Assembly (NCBI GenBank): GCA_030431335.1
Contig: JAUIJH010000010.1
Coordinates: forward strand, 1 to 64,000
Reading direction: 5' to 3'
Length of the DNA: 64,000 bases
Origin: Alphaproteobacteria bacterium
GTDB taxonomy: Bacteria > Pseudomonadota > Alphaproteobacteria > Rhizobiales > Amorphaceae
Position 1 is the first letter of the stretch; each line of letters opens with the position of its first letter. The notes beneath the pieces were generated by a model, which was not told the origin of the DNA, searched no databases, and was given only the letters and a program-made list of their open reading frames with translations. Below are positions 7,882 to 18,486 of the stretch, one piece after another. The translations under genes were made by a program, and so were the position numbers.

Positions 7882-9114
7882 GTGGCGACAAGCCTCGGCC
7901 TGATCATGACGACGCTCGACCGCGATGGCGTTCGCCCGCGGCACGCGTTGGCCGATGCCACGGGCTTGACGCGCGCCACCGTCACCAATGCCGCGCGCAC
8001 ACTGATCGACCATGGCCTCGTGGTCGAAACCGATCGGGGGGAAGCCTCCCGGCGCGGTGGGCCGCGGCCGATCATGCTGTCGATCAACGCGCAGGCGCTG
8101 AACTTCGTCGGCCTCGACCTGCGGCGCGAGAAATTCACCGCCTGTCTCGTCGATCTGGGCGGGAGGATGGTGGCGGTGAGCACGCGGCCCGTTCCGCTCG
8201 GCGTCAGCACGGCCGACGCGCTGGCCGCCATCGACGCGCTGCTCGACGAGCTGTTCGCGCGCGCCGAAGCGCCGGTGGCCGGCATCGGCATCGGGTCGGT
8301 CGGCCCGCTCACCGCGCGCGATACGATGATCCGCTCGCGCGCCTTCACCGCCCTCAACGACGTGCCCATCGTGGCACGCCTCGCCGAAGCCTACGGCGTC
8401 CCCGTCGTGCTGAAGACGGGCGCGGTGGTGGCGGCGCACGGGGAAGAACGCGTGGCGGCGGAGCAGAACCGCTTCGCCACCTCGGTCGCTTTCGTGGTGA
8501 TCGACTATGCCGGCATCGGGCTCGGCCTGATCAGCGGCGGCGAGGGCTGGATCACCGATCACGGCGGCATCGGCGAGCTCGGACACGTGGTGATCGAGCG
8601 CGGCGGCCGGCAATGCAGCTGCGGCCGCCAGGGGTGTTTGCTGGAATATGCCTCCGGTGCCGCGCTCCTGGAACTCCTCGGCATCGAGCCGGACGCCCAT
8701 CCGGGGCGTCTCATCGCAGGGGTCGTGCAGGCTGCGGAACAGGGCGACCCGGCGGCCCAGAACGCGCTGATCGCGGTCGGCGAGCACCTCGGCACCGCGT
8801 TGACGGACATGGACCGCATCCTGCGCCCGGAGCGCATCGTCATCGGCGCCTCGCACGAGGGACTGGCCGATTGGTATCTGCGCGGCGTGATGAAATACGT
8901 GCGCACCCTCTACGACACCGAAGGCGAGCGGCCGCTGTGGGACCGCCTGGTGCCGGCGCAAATGGGCAGTGCCGCGATCGCCTATGGCGCCGGAGCCTTG
9001 CAGCTGAAGCACGCGCTGCGCGAGCCGGACGCCATCCTGGACCATCTCAGCCGTCACGCGCGCCGCACCGACGGGCCGCGTCCGGGGCGGCCCACAACCC
9101 AACCCGCGCCCTGA
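7882..9114 (+). CDS. ROK-family transcriptional repressor
   Basis: 410 residues. The N-terminal winged helix (RPRHALADATGLTRATVTNAARTLIDHGLV, about residues 18-47) is followed by a ROK sugar-binding domain with GELGHVVIERGG and the zinc motif CSCGRQGCLLEYASG. The phosphate-binding motif of true sugar kinases is degenerate (GLDLRREKFTA), so this is a regulator rather than a kinase. The GTG start follows GGGAGG by five bases. It heads the sugar ABC operon with 28 bases to the binding-protein gene. The inducer is probably the sugar carried by that importer. Confidence 0.9.
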   Translation: MATSLGLIMTTLDRDGVRPRHALADATGLTRATVTNAARTLIDHGLVVETDRGEASRRGGPRPIMLSINAQALNFVGLDLRREKFTACLVDLGGRMVAVSTRPVPLGVSTADALAAIDALLDELFARAEAPVAGIGIGSVGPLTARDTMIRSRAFTALNDVPIVARLAEAYGVPVVLKTGAVVAAHGEERVAAEQNRFATSVAFVVIDYAGIGLGLISGGEGWITDHGGIGELGHVVIERGGRQCSCGRQGCLLEYASGAALLELLGIEPDAHPGRLIAGVVQAAEQGDPAAQNALIAVGEHLGTALTDMDRILRPERIVIGASHEGLADWYLRGVMKYVRTLYDTEGERPLWDRLVPAQMGSAAIAYGAGALQLKHALREPDAILDHLSRHARRTDGPRPGRPTTQPAP

Positions 9115-9142
9115 TCCGGGCCATCACCCAGGGAGGAACAAC

Positions 9143-10486
9143 ATGAAACTTCAAAAAATGCTGAGTTCGACCGCCGCGGCGGCGCTGCTCGCCGGTTCGG
9201 TCGCGACCGCGACGGCGCAGGAGCGAGACATGCGCCAGTTCGAGGGGACGACGCTCGATCTCCTTTATGCGGAGATCTCGTTCATTCCGGGCCTCAAGCA
9301 GCTCCTGCCCGAGTTCGAGGAACTCACGGGCATCACCGTCAACATCGAGACCCAGTCCGAAGGGGCGGCGCGCCAGAAGGCGCAGGTGGAATCGGCCACC
9401 GGCAGCGGCGCCTTCGACATCGTCGGCATCCAGAGCGGCAACCTGCCCCTCTACGCGCAGAACGGCTGGCTCGTCCCCGTCGAGAACTATTTCGGCACCG
9501 AGCTGTCGGACGCCAAGACGCTCGACCTCGACGACTTCATCCCCTCGACGCTGGACAGCATGTCCTTCGACGATACGCAATATTGCCTGCCGTTCTTCGC
9601 CGCGACCGTGATCCTCTACTACCAGATCGACAAGTTTAAGGAGGCCGGCATCACCGAGCCGCCGAAGACCTTCGAGGAGCTCCTCGAGGTCGCGGCCAAG
9701 GTGCAGTCTGAGGGCACGCCCGCCATCGCGCTGCGCGGCTCGCCGCCGTCCACCGCCGGCAACATCTGGATCTACAACCTCTTCCTCTATGGCGAGGGCG
9801 GCAAGATCTTCGCCGACTTCCCCGACGATATGAACCCGGTGCTCAACTCGCCGGAAGCTGAGAAGGCGCTGGAAACCTTCGTCACCCTCAAGCGCGATTT
9901 CGCGCCCGAAGGCTCGGTCAACTTCGTGTTCGACGATGTCGTCACCGCCATGCAGCAGGGCAACGTGGTGATGGCCATCGAAGGCGCGCCGCTCGCGGGC
10001 CGCATCCTCGACCCGGCGCAGTCTAAGGTGGCGGGCAACCTCGGCTTCGCCGTCGTGCCGGGCGGTCCGGCCGGGCCGAAGCCGTCCTTCGCCGGCCATG
10101 GGCTGTGCATCGCGGCCGCCAGCGACAATCCGGAAGCGGCCTACATGTTCCTCGAATGGGCGACCAGCGCCGAGAACATGGTGAAGATCTCGCAGAACTC
10201 CACCTATCTCGCCACGCCGCGCAACTCGGTCTGGGAGAACGAGGCGTTCAAGGACAAGTACAACTTCGATTACGGCGGCGGCTCCTTCCTCGAGGCCTAC
10301 CAGAAGAGCCTCGACGCGGCGCCCGCGGATTACTATCCGCCCTTCGCCGCCTGGGGTCTGGTGAGCGACCGCATGGGCCTTGCCGTGCAGTCCGCCGAGA
10401 TCGGCCAGAGCACGCCCGCAGAGGCGCTCGCGGCGGCCGAGGCCGACATCAAGGAGATCCTCGAGGACGAAGGCTACATCAAGTAG
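9143..10486 (+). CDS. Carbohydrate ABC transporter substrate-binding protein (family 1)
   Basis: 447 residues with a Sec signal peptide (MKLQKMLSSTAAAALLAGSV, cleavage after TATA). Family 1 features include LKQLLPEFEELTGITVNIETQ, a VESATGSGAFDIV segment, YQIDKFKEAGITEPPKTFEEL, and the late block FVTLKRDFAPEGSVNFVFDDVVTAMQQGNVVMAI. The ribosome site GGGAGGA is well placed. Periplasmic receptor for a sugar or sugar derivative. The neighbours (ROK, two MalFG-type permeases, a MalK-type ATPase, a sulfatase) suggest a possibly sulfated saccharide. A strong stem-loop follows the gene. Confidence 0.93.
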   Translation: MKLQKMLSSTAAAALLAGSVATATAQERDMRQFEGTTLDLLYAEISFIPGLKQLLPEFEELTGITVNIETQSEGAARQKAQVESATGSGAFDIVGIQSGNLPLYAQNGWLVPVENYFGTELSDAKTLDLDDFIPSTLDSMSFDDTQYCLPFFAATVILYYQIDKFKEAGITEPPKTFEELLEVAAKVQSEGTPAIALRGSPPSTAGNIWIYNLFLYGEGGKIFADFPDDMNPVLNSPEAEKALETFVTLKRDFAPEGSVNFVFDDVVTAMQQGNVVMAIEGAPLAGRILDPAQSKVAGNLGFAVVPGGPAGPKPSFAGHGLCIAAASDNPEAAYMFLEWATSAENMVKISQNSTYLATPRNSVWENEAFKDKYNFDYGGGSFLEAYQKSLDAAPADYYPPFAAWGLVSDRMGLAVQSAEIGQSTPAEALAAAEADIKEILEDEGYIK

Positions 10487-10501
10487 CCTGCGACCGATGA
10501 C

Positions 10502-10526
10502 GGGGCGCCGGCCGGTCCGGCGCCCC
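10502..10526 (+). terminator. Intra-operon stem-loop after the binding-protein gene
   Basis: GGGGCGCCGG (10502-10511) pairs perfectly with CCGGCGCCCC (10517-10526) around a five-base loop. It starts 16 bases after the binding-protein stop and ends 40 bases before the permease start. There is no following T-run, so partial termination or protection of the upstream mRNA end is more likely than a full stop. This would give more binding protein than permease, as in malE-malF. Confidence 0.7.
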
Positions 10527-10566
10527 ACGCTTGCGCCAGATTTCCAAGGCTTCGGAAGATTCCCCC

Positions 10567-11496
10567 ATGACCGACGCGACCGCGGCGGCCCCCCTCGACA
10601 GAGCGCTTCTGCGCCGCACGCGCGGCCGCCAGAACAGGGGATATCGCCGCTTCCTGCTGCCCGCCATCGTGACGATCGTCGTGCTGACCATCGTCCCGCT
10701 CATCTTCACGCTCGGGCTGAGCCTGACCTCGCTCTCCTATTCCAGCATTCGTGGCCCGCGCTTCATCGGGCTGGAGAACTACGCGGACCTGTTCGGCGAC
10801 GCGCGGTTCATCGCCAGCCTGTGGCAGAGCGCGGTCCTCATCTTCGTGCCGCTGATCTTCCAGCTCGTGTTCGGCTTCATGCTGGCCCTGGTGATGAACG
10901 AGCGCCTGCCGGGGCTCGGCTGGCTGCGGGTGATCTTCATCATCCCGATGTTCTTCCCGCCCATCGTCATGGGTCTTCTGTGGAAGGTCCTGTTCACGCC
11001 GCAGCTCGGCGGGATCAACCACTATCTGGGGCTGATCGGCATCTCCGGGCCGGCCTGGCTGTCGGACCCGACGATGGCGCTGATCTCCATCTCGGTCGCC
11101 GCCGTCTGGGGCTGGACCCCGTTCGTGACGATCATGTTCTACACGGCGATGCAGACCTTCCCGTCCGACCTCTACGAAGCCTCGCGCATCGATGGGGCGA
11201 CCTGGGTCCAGCGCATCCGCTTCGTGACGCTGCCGCTGCTGCGCCAGACTGCGCTGGTGGTGATCGTCTTCCGCATCATGGAGGGCCTCGCGATCTTCCC
11301 CATCATCTACGTGATGACCTCGGGCGGCCCGGCCGGCTCGACCGAGACGACCAACTACTACGCCTATATCACCGGCTTCGAGTTCCTGAAGGTGGGTTAC
11401 GCCTCGTCGATCATCCTGACCTTCCTCGCCATCCTGGTGGCGATCCTCGCGCCGTCGACACGGCTGGTCCTCAAAAATGTCGGCGAGAGGGGGTAG
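10567..11496 (+). CDS. Sugar ABC transporter permease (MalF/UgpA type)
   Basis: 309 residues with six hydrophobic segments. The permease signature is EASRIDGATWVQRIRFVTLPLLRQT, the EAA loop that docks on the ATPase. The start is taken at ATG 10567 (MTDATAAAP), with GGAAG before it; an in-frame TTG-region extension to 10531 is possible but would run toward the stem-loop. The inner-membrane partner is the MalG-type permease that follows. Its end and the next gene's preferred start are 4 bases apart. Confidence 0.93.
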   Translation: MTDATAAAPLDRALLRRTRGRQNRGYRRFLLPAIVTIVVLTIVPLIFTLGLSLTSLSYSSIRGPRFIGLENYADLFGDARFIASLWQSAVLIFVPLIFQLVFGFMLALVMNERLPGLGWLRVIFIIPMFFPPIVMGLLWKVLFTPQLGGINHYLGLIGISGPAWLSDPTMALISISVAAVWGWTPFVTIMFYTAMQTFPSDLYEASRIDGATWVQRIRFVTLPLLRQTALVVIVFRIMEGLAIFPIIYVMTSGGPAGSTETTNYYAYITGFEFLKVGYASSIILTFLAILVAILAPSTRLVLKNVGERG

Positions 11497-11500
11497 GGCC

Positions 11501-12328
11501 ATGCGTGTTCGTCCACGGCGCATCACCGCCGGTCTCTACACCTTCGCCATCGTGTGGGGTCTCTTCATCCTGGTGCCGTTCGCGTGGCTGGCGTCGCTGT
11601 CGATCAAGTCGCGGCTCGACGCCTTCGCCGATCCGCCGAAGCTCTTCTTCACACCCACCTTCGCCGCCTATGGCGAGGTGTTCGGCGATCCGGCCTTCCT
11701 GCGCGCCATCGGCAACAGCCTCATCGTGTCGACGGGGGCGGTGGCGCTGTCGCTGCTGATCGCGGTGCCGGCGGCCTATGCGCTGCGCCACATCGTGGGG
11801 CCGCTGCGCCACCACACGCTGCTCGGCATCCTGCTCATCCGCATGGTGCCCGGCATGGTCTACCTGCTGCCTTACTTCGTTTTCTACAACAAGGCGCACC
11901 TGATGGACACGCACATCGGGCTGATTATCGTGCACCTCATCTTCAACGTGCCGCTGATCATCTGGATGCTGACGCCGATCTGGGCCGCGATCCCGCACGA
12001 CCTGTCGGAAGCCGCGCGCATCGACGGGGCGACCCCGTTCCAGACGCTCGTGATGGTCGACCTGCCGTTGATGAAGGGCGGCATCCTCGCGGCCTCCATC
12101 CTCGCCTTCATCTTCTCGTGGAACGAGTTCCTGTTCGCGCTGATCCTGTCGCGGCGCGAGGTGGTCACGCTACCGGTCGCGATCGTGAACTTCCTCGCCT
12201 TCGAGGGGACCGAGTGGGGCAAGATCGCCGCCGCCTCGATGTTCATCGTGACGCCGGCCATCGTGTTCGGCTTCCTGGTGCGCCGCTACATGATCTCGGG
12301 CCTGACCGGCGGGGCGGTGAAGGGATGA
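11501..12328 (+). CDS. Sugar ABC transporter permease (MalG/UgpE type)
   Basis: 275 residues from the ATG at 11501, which follows AGAGGGGG at good spacing. An in-frame ATG at 11477 would overlap the previous gene. Six hydrophobic segments and the EAA motif EAARIDGATPFQTLVMVDLPLMKGG are visible, with a C-terminal IMISGLTGGAVKG-like end (RYMISGLTGGAVKG) typical of the MalG group. Forms the transmembrane channel with the MalF-type subunit. Confidence 0.93.
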   Translation: MRVRPRRITAGLYTFAIVWGLFILVPFAWLASLSIKSRLDAFADPPKLFFTPTFAAYGEVFGDPAFLRAIGNSLIVSTGAVALSLLIAVPAAYALRHIVGPLRHHTLLGILLIRMVPGMVYLLPYFVFYNKAHLMDTHIGLIIVHLIFNVPLIIWMLTPIWAAIPHDLSEAARIDGATPFQTLVMVDLPLMKGGILAASILAFIFSWNEFLFALILSRREVVTLPVAIVNFLAFEGTEWGKIAAASMFIVTPAIVFGFLVRRYMISGLTGGAVKG

Positions 12329-12380
12329 GCCTCCCCGTCCGCCCGCCAAAACTCCTCCAAACGACGAAAGGGCCGGCATA

Positions 12381-13463
<1,083 letters not shown>

Positions 13464-13499
13464 AACCGCCACCAATCGGCAACAGAGAAGGACGTCGCG

Positions 13500-14969
13500 A
13501 TGTCGCGTGCGCCGAACATATTGTGGATCTGCACGGACCAGCAGCGGTGGGACACGCTGTCGTTCCTGGGGCATGCGGGGGCGCACACGCCGGCCATCGA
13601 CGCGCTGGCCGCAAAGGGCGTCGCGTTCGACCGGGCCTATTGCCAGAGCCCGATCTGCACGCCGAGCCGCGCCTCGTTCCTCACCGGCAAATATCCCATC
13701 GCCCACCAGGTCCAGCGCAACGGCAACACCGGCTTCCGCGAGGACCTCACCCTGGTGCCGCGCGTCTTTGCCGATGCGGGCTACCACACGGGGCTGATTG
13801 GGAAATTCCATCTGTCGCGCGCCAACCGTGTGGTGGAAAAGCGCCCGGCGAACGACGGCTATCACGAGTTCTACTGGAGCCATCACCCCGACCCGGACTG
13901 GCCGCAGGGCCACGACTACCAGGACTGGCTGGCGCAAAAGGGCGTGGACGCGGAAGCGATTTACGATCGCGGGCGCGTCTATGGGCCCGGCGTCGATGCG
14001 GACGTCCATCAGACGACATGGGCCGGCGAGCGCGCCAAGGATTTCATGGCGCGCAACCGCGAAACGCCCTGGTTCCTCAGCATCAACCTGTTCGACCCGC
14101 ACCCGCCCTTCGATCCGCCGGCCGACTATCTCGCCCGCTTCAACCCGGAGGAGATGCCCGACGCGATCTTCGCCCCCTCCGACCTGGAGCACCAGAAGCG
14201 GATGGCGCCGGTCGACCAGCAGGCCCGCGTGGCGGTCGACCCGCGGCCCGGCGCGGTGCGCGGCGATCCCGACCGCGGCCCCGGCGCGACGCACGACACG
14301 CCGCCCACCGACTACGACGCCCGCTATATCCGCGCCTGCTACCACGCGATGATCGCGCTGATCGACGACATGGTGGCCGACCTGATGGCGACCCTGGAGG
14401 AGACCGGCCAGGCGCAGGACACCATCGTCCTGTTCATGAGCGATCACGGCGAGATGCTGGGCGACCACGGCCTCATCTACAAAGGCTGCCGGTTCTACGA
14501 GGGCCTCACGCGGGTGCCGATGATCTTTTCCTGGCCGGGCCATTTCCGCGAAGGGGTCGTGTCGGAGGCGCTGGCGGAGCTGGTGGATATCCCGCAGACT
14601 CTGCTGGAGGCGGCCGGCATTGCCGAGCCCACCGGCATGCAGGGCCGCTCGCTGGTGCCGCTGTTGAGCGGGGCGGCCCCGCTCGACACGCACAAGCCCT
14701 ACGTGCTGTGCGAATATTTCGACGCCCTGATGATCCCGGACGGCAACGGCACGCGCGCCAGCATGTATTTCGACGGGCGCTACAAGCTCAACGTCTATCA
14801 CGGGCTCGATCTGGGCGAGCTGTTCGACCTTCAGGAAGATCCGAGCGAGTTCAACGACCTGTGGTCCGACCCGGCGCATGCCGAGATCAAGTGCAAGCTC
14901 CTGGCGCGCCATTTCGATGCCATGATGCTGGTCTCCGACGCCGGGCCTGAGCGCACCGCGGGCTACTGA
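13500..14969 (+). CDS. Cys-type sulfatase (type I, formylglycine-dependent)
   Basis: 489 residues. The sulfatase signature is complete: Cys53-Thr-Pro-Ser-Arg57 in PICTPSRASFLTG, where Cys53 would be converted to formylglycine. Also seen are the N-terminal metal residue in WICTDQQRWD, the GLIGKFHL strand, and the late FMSDHGEMLGDHG block with metal ligands. There is no signal peptide, so the enzyme should act in the cytoplasm. As the last gene of the sugar importer operon it probably removes sulfate from the imported saccharide; choline- or phosphonate-type hydrolase activity is a less likely alternative. Confidence 0.9.
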   Translation: MSRAPNILWICTDQQRWDTLSFLGHAGAHTPAIDALAAKGVAFDRAYCQSPICTPSRASFLTGKYPIAHQVQRNGNTGFREDLTLVPRVFADAGYHTGLIGKFHLSRANRVVEKRPANDGYHEFYWSHHPDPDWPQGHDYQDWLAQKGVDAEAIYDRGRVYGPGVDADVHQTTWAGERAKDFMARNRETPWFLSINLFDPHPPFDPPADYLARFNPEEMPDAIFAPSDLEHQKRMAPVDQQARVAVDPRPGAVRGDPDRGPGATHDTPPTDYDARYIRACYHAMIALIDDMVADLMATLEETGQAQDTIVLFMSDHGEMLGDHGLIYKGCRFYEGLTRVPMIFSWPGHFREGVVSEALAELVDIPQTLLEAAGIAEPTGMQGRSLVPLLSGAAPLDTHKPYVLCEYFDALMIPDGNGTRASMYFDGRYKLNVYHGLDLGELFDLQEDPSEFNDLWSDPAHAEIKCKLLARHFDAMMLVSDAGPERTAGY

Positions 14970-14981
14970 GCGGCGCAGGGC

Positions 14982-16334
14982 TCAAACGGCGGCCGAGTGG
15001 CGCCGTTGCAGCCGGGCGGCGTAGGCATCGAAGGCGTGTGCCACCACGCGGACGAAGGGGCGGCCGGCGGACGTCAGCGCGATCCGGCTCCCCTCCAGCG
15101 TGACGAGGCCGTCCGCCGCCAGCGGGGCGAGGAGGGCGCGCGCCTCGTCCGCCCACGCCGGCGAAACCGCGAAGCGCCGGGACACCGCGTCCACATCGAC
15201 GGCGCCGAAGCACATCAGCATCTCGATGGCGTGTGCGCGCAGCGCGTCGTCCGCCGTGAGGGCGAGGCCCCTGGCCGTGGCGAGGCGCCCGGCCTCGATG
15301 GCGCGCGCCCAGGCGCCCGTCTCGCTCTCGTTCTGCACATAGCCCCACTCGGTGCGGCCGATGGCGGTGGCGCCGATGCCGATCAGCGTGGGCGCCGCGT
15401 CGGTCGTATAGCCCTGAAAATTGCGCCGCAGGCGGCCAGTGTGCACCGCCTCCGCGAGCGGGTCGTGGGGCGCGGCGAAGTGGTCCATGCCGACCGCGAC
15501 CATGCCGCCCTGCACCAGCGCCGCCGCGGCCGCGTTCGCCTGCTCCAGCCGTTCAGCCGCGCCGGGCAGCGCCTCCGCCTCGATCATGCGCTGGCGTTTC
15601 GCCGCCCAGGGCACGTGCGCGTAGCCGAACAGCGCGATGCGGCTCGGCTCCAGCGCGAGGCACTGCGTGACGGTGGCGAGCAGCATCCGCGTCGTCTGAT
15701 GCGGCAGGCCGTAGATCAGGTCGAAATTGATGCTGTCGATGCCGGCGGCGCGCAGTGCCTCCACGGCGGCGGCCACCATGTGCGGCGGCTGCACGCGATT
15801 GATCGCCGCCTGCACCTTGGGATCGAACTCCTGCACGCCGAAGCTCGCGCGGTTGAAGCCGAGCCCGCCGAGCACGTTCGCCTTCGCCGCATCGAACGTG
15901 CGCGGGTCGCACTCGATGGCGATTTCGGCGTCTGCGCCTATGGCGAAGCGCGCGTGGAGCGCGGCCATGATGCGGGCGAGGTCGTCGCCGGACAGGACGG
16001 TGGGCGTGCCGCCGCCGAAATGGACATGGCCGACGCTCATGCGCGCGGGCAAGGCCTCCGCCACCAGCGCGATCTCGGCGAGCAGGGTGTCGACATAGGC
16101 CTTGAGCGGCGCGTCGCGCGGGCCGGCGAGCTTCATGTTGCAGCCGCAGTACCAGCAGACCTGCCGGCAGAACGGCACGTGCAGATAGAGCGAAATCGGT
16201 GTCGCCGGGTCGCACTGCGTCAACCAGCCGCGCTGCGTCGCGGCGTCGATGCCGGGGTGGAAGTGAGGCGCCGTGGGATAGCTGGTGTAGCGCGGCACCG
16301 CCATCGTCAGGTATTTCGCGATTTCGGGCGCCAT
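14982..16334 (-). CDS. hemN: Oxygen-independent coproporphyrinogen III oxidase
   Basis: 450 residues. A radical-SAM enzyme that makes protoporphyrinogen IX in haem synthesis without oxygen. The N-terminal HemN signature [13 protein letters not shown] and the cluster motif [16 protein letters not shown] (CxxxCxxC plus the following Cys) separate it from the related HemW. FGGGTPT and [10 protein letters not shown] are also present. The start is the second of two close ATGs (16334): GGAGG is six bases before it but touches the first ATG. A perfect FNR box lies 79 bases upstream, which fits a gene needed at low oxygen. It converges with the sulfatase gene 12 bases away. Confidence 0.95.
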   Translation of the reverse strand: MAPEIAKYLTMAVPRYTSYPTAPHFHPGIDAATQRGWLTQCDPATPISLYLHVPFCRQVCWYCGCNMKLAGPRDAPLKAYVDTLLAEIALVAEALPARMSVGHVHFGGGTPTVLSGDDLARIMAALHARFAIGADAEIAIECDPRTFDAAKANVLGGLGFNRASFGVQEFDPKVQAAINRVQPPHMVAAAVEALRAAGIDSINFDLIYGLPHQTTRMLLATVTQCLALEPSRIALFGYAHVPWAAKRQRMIEAEALPGAAERLEQANAAAAALVQGGMVAVGMDHFAAPHDPLAEAVHTGRLRRNFQGYTTDAAPTLIGIGATAIGRTEWGYVQNESETGAWARAIEAGRLATARGLALTADDALRAHAIEMLMCFGAVDVDAVSRRFAVSPAWADEARALLAPLAADGLVTLEGSRIALTSAGRPFVRVVAHAFDAYAARLQRRHSAAV

Positions 16335-16412
16335 CTGCATCCTCCGGACATGCGGCCGCCGTGTATTCGGCGCGGCCGATCACCCCCATGATGCGGAGCG
16401 GGAGGCGGCGCG

Positions 16413-16426
16413 TTGATCGCGATCAA
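16413..16426. promoter_or_regulatory. FNR/FnrL binding site upstream of hemN
   Basis: TTGATCGCGATCAA is a perfect match to the FNR consensus TTGAT-N4-ATCAA. Its centre is about 85 bases from the hemN start, so activation from around -41.5 would give a leader of roughly 44 bases. It is 112 bases from the dxs start on the other side and could influence that gene too. Known FnrL regulons of purple alphaproteobacteria include hemN. Confidence 0.85.
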
Positions 16427-16537
16427 TCCCTCCGGCGCCCGCGACGGCGTGCCGTACCGGTGCACCGCACACCCAATCGATTGAACGCGGCCTCGCCTTT
16501 GGTAAGTTGCGCCGGCGCGATCGTGAAAGGACGAGAA

Positions 16538-18454
16538 TTGCCCGATTTGCTGGACAAAGTGAGGCTGCCGGACGATCTGCGTGCGCTACCGGCGCGCGAT
16601 CTCAGGCAGCTTGCCGACGAGTTGCGCGCCGCGCTGATCGAGACCGTGTCGCAGACGGGCGGGCACCTCGGTTCGGCGCTCGGCGTGGTGGAGCTGACCG
16701 TCGCGCTGCACTACGTGTTCGACACGCCGCGCGATACGCTGATCTGGGACGTCGGCCACCAGTGCTATCCGCACAAGATGCTGACCGGCCGGCGCGAACA
16801 GATGATCACGCTGCGCCAGGGCGGCGGGCTTTCCGGGTTCACCAAGCGCGCCGAAAGCGAATACGACCCTTTTGGCGCGGCTCATTCATCGACTTCCATT
16901 TCGGCCGGGCTGGGCTTCGCGACCGCCAACGAGCTGCTGGGCCGCGACCACGAGGTGGTCGCCGTGATCGGCGACGGCGCCATGAGCGCTGGCATGGCCT
17001 ACGAGGCGATGAACAATGCCGGCGCGCAGGACGCGCGGCTAATCGTGGTCCTCAACGACAACGACATGTCGATCGCCCCGCCGGTGGGGGCGATGAGCGC
17101 CTACCTCGCGCGTCTCGCCTCCGGCGAGCCGTTCGTGACGATGCGCGAGGCGATGAAGGGGCTGGTCCGCCATCTGCCGCGCTTCGTGGAGCGCGGGGCG
17201 GCGCGGGCGGAGGAGTTCGCGCGCGGGCTCGCCATGGGCGGCACGTTGTTCGAGGAGCTCGGCTTTTACTATGTCGGCCCCGTCGACGGGCACAATCTGG
17301 ACCATCTGCTGCCCGTCCTCGCCAACGTGCGCGACGCGCCCAACAAGCCGATCCTGGTCCACGTCGTCACCCGCAAGGGCAAGGGCTACCCGCCGGCGGA
17401 GGATTCGGCCGACAAGTACCACGGCGTCGGCAAGTTCGACGTCATCACCGGGGCGCTGGAGAAGGCCAAGCCCACCAACGTTCCCGCCTACACCAAGGTG
17501 TTCGGCAGCGCGCTGATCGGCGAAGCCGAGCGCGACGACAGGATCGTCGGCATCACCGCGGCGATGCCGGGAGGCACGGGCATCGACCTGTTCCAGAAGG
17601 TCTTTCCCAAACGCACCTTCGACGTGGGCATCGCCGAGCAGCACGCGGTGACGTTTGCGGCGGGGTTGGCGGCGGCCGGGCTCAAGCCCTTCTGCGCCAT
17701 CTACTCGACGTTCCTGCAGCGCGCGTACGATCAGGTGGTGCACGACGTCGCCATCCAGGGCCTGCCGGTGCGCTTTGCCATCGACCGGGCCGGCCTGGTC
17801 GGCGCGGACGGGTCGACCCATGCCGGCGCGTTCGACATCGCCTATCTATCCTGCCTGCCCGGCATGGTGGTGATGGCCGCCGGCGACGAGGCCGACCTCA
17901 TGCACATGGTGGCGACGGCCGCCGCGTACGACGAGGGGCCGATCGCCTTTCGCTATCCGCGTGGGGAGGGGATCGGCGTGGAGTTGCCGGAGCGGGGCGA
18001 GGTGCTTGCCATCGGTCGCGGCCGGATTGTCCGCGAGGGCTCCACCGTGGCGATCCTCTCGCTGGGCGGGCGCTTGTCGGCGGCGCTCGGCGCGGCGGAT
18101 GCGCTGGCGGCGAAGGGGGTCTCGACCACCGTGGCGGACGCGCGCTTCGCCAAGCCGCTCGACCGCGATCTCATCCTGCGCCTGGCGCGCGAGCACGCGG
18201 TGCTGGTGACGGTGGAGGAGGGTTCCATCGGCGGCTTCGGCAGCCACGTCCTGACGCTGCTCGCGCGTGAGGGCATGCTCGATGCCGGCTGCAAAGTGCG
18301 CCCGCTGACGCTGCCGGACGCCTACATCGACCAGGACAAGCCCGACGCGATGTATGCCGCCGCCGGGCTCGACGCGGCGGGCATCGTCGAGGCGGCGCTT
18401 TGCGCGCTCGGGACGCAGTCGCTCGATGCCGCCCGGGCCGGCGACCGCGCCTGA
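16538..18454 (+). CDS. dxs: 1-deoxy-D-xylulose-5-phosphate synthase
   Basis: 638 residues, the normal Dxs length. It condenses pyruvate and glyceraldehyde 3-phosphate, the first step of the MEP isoprenoid pathway. Family motifs are [25 protein letters not shown] at the N-terminus, [35 protein letters not shown], the thiamine diphosphate motif [16 protein letters not shown], and the transketolase C-terminal FRYPRGEG. The start is taken as TTG at 16538 with AAAGGA six bases upstream; an in-frame GTG at 16523 is an alternative. Cytoplasmic. Transcribed away from hemN. Confidence 0.95.
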   Translation: MPDLLDKVRLPDDLRALPARDLRQLADELRAALIETVSQTGGHLGSALGVVELTVALHYVFDTPRDTLIWDVGHQCYPHKMLTGRREQMITLRQGGGLSGFTKRAESEYDPFGAAHSSTSISAGLGFATANELLGRDHEVVAVIGDGAMSAGMAYEAMNNAGAQDARLIVVLNDNDMSIAPPVGAMSAYLARLASGEPFVTMREAMKGLVRHLPRFVERGAARAEEFARGLAMGGTLFEELGFYYVGPVDGHNLDHLLPVLANVRDAPNKPILVHVVTRKGKGYPPAEDSADKYHGVGKFDVITGALEKAKPTNVPAYTKVFGSALIGEAERDDRIVGITAAMPGGTGIDLFQKVFPKRTFDVGIAEQHAVTFAAGLAAAGLKPFCAIYSTFLQRAYDQVVHDVAIQGLPVRFAIDRAGLVGADGSTHAGAFDIAYLSCLPGMVVMAAGDEADLMHMVATAAAYDEGPIAFRYPRGEGIGVELPERGEVLAIGRGRIVREGSTVAILSLGGRLSAALGAADALAAKGVSTTVADARFAKPLDRDLILRLAREHAVLVTVEEGSIGGFGSHVLTLLAREGMLDAGCKVRPLTLPDAYIDQDKPDAMYAAAGLDAAGIVEAALCALGTQSLDAARAGDRA

Positions 18455-18486
18455 GCGACGCGGCGCCAGCGCGAGGCGGGCACGGG

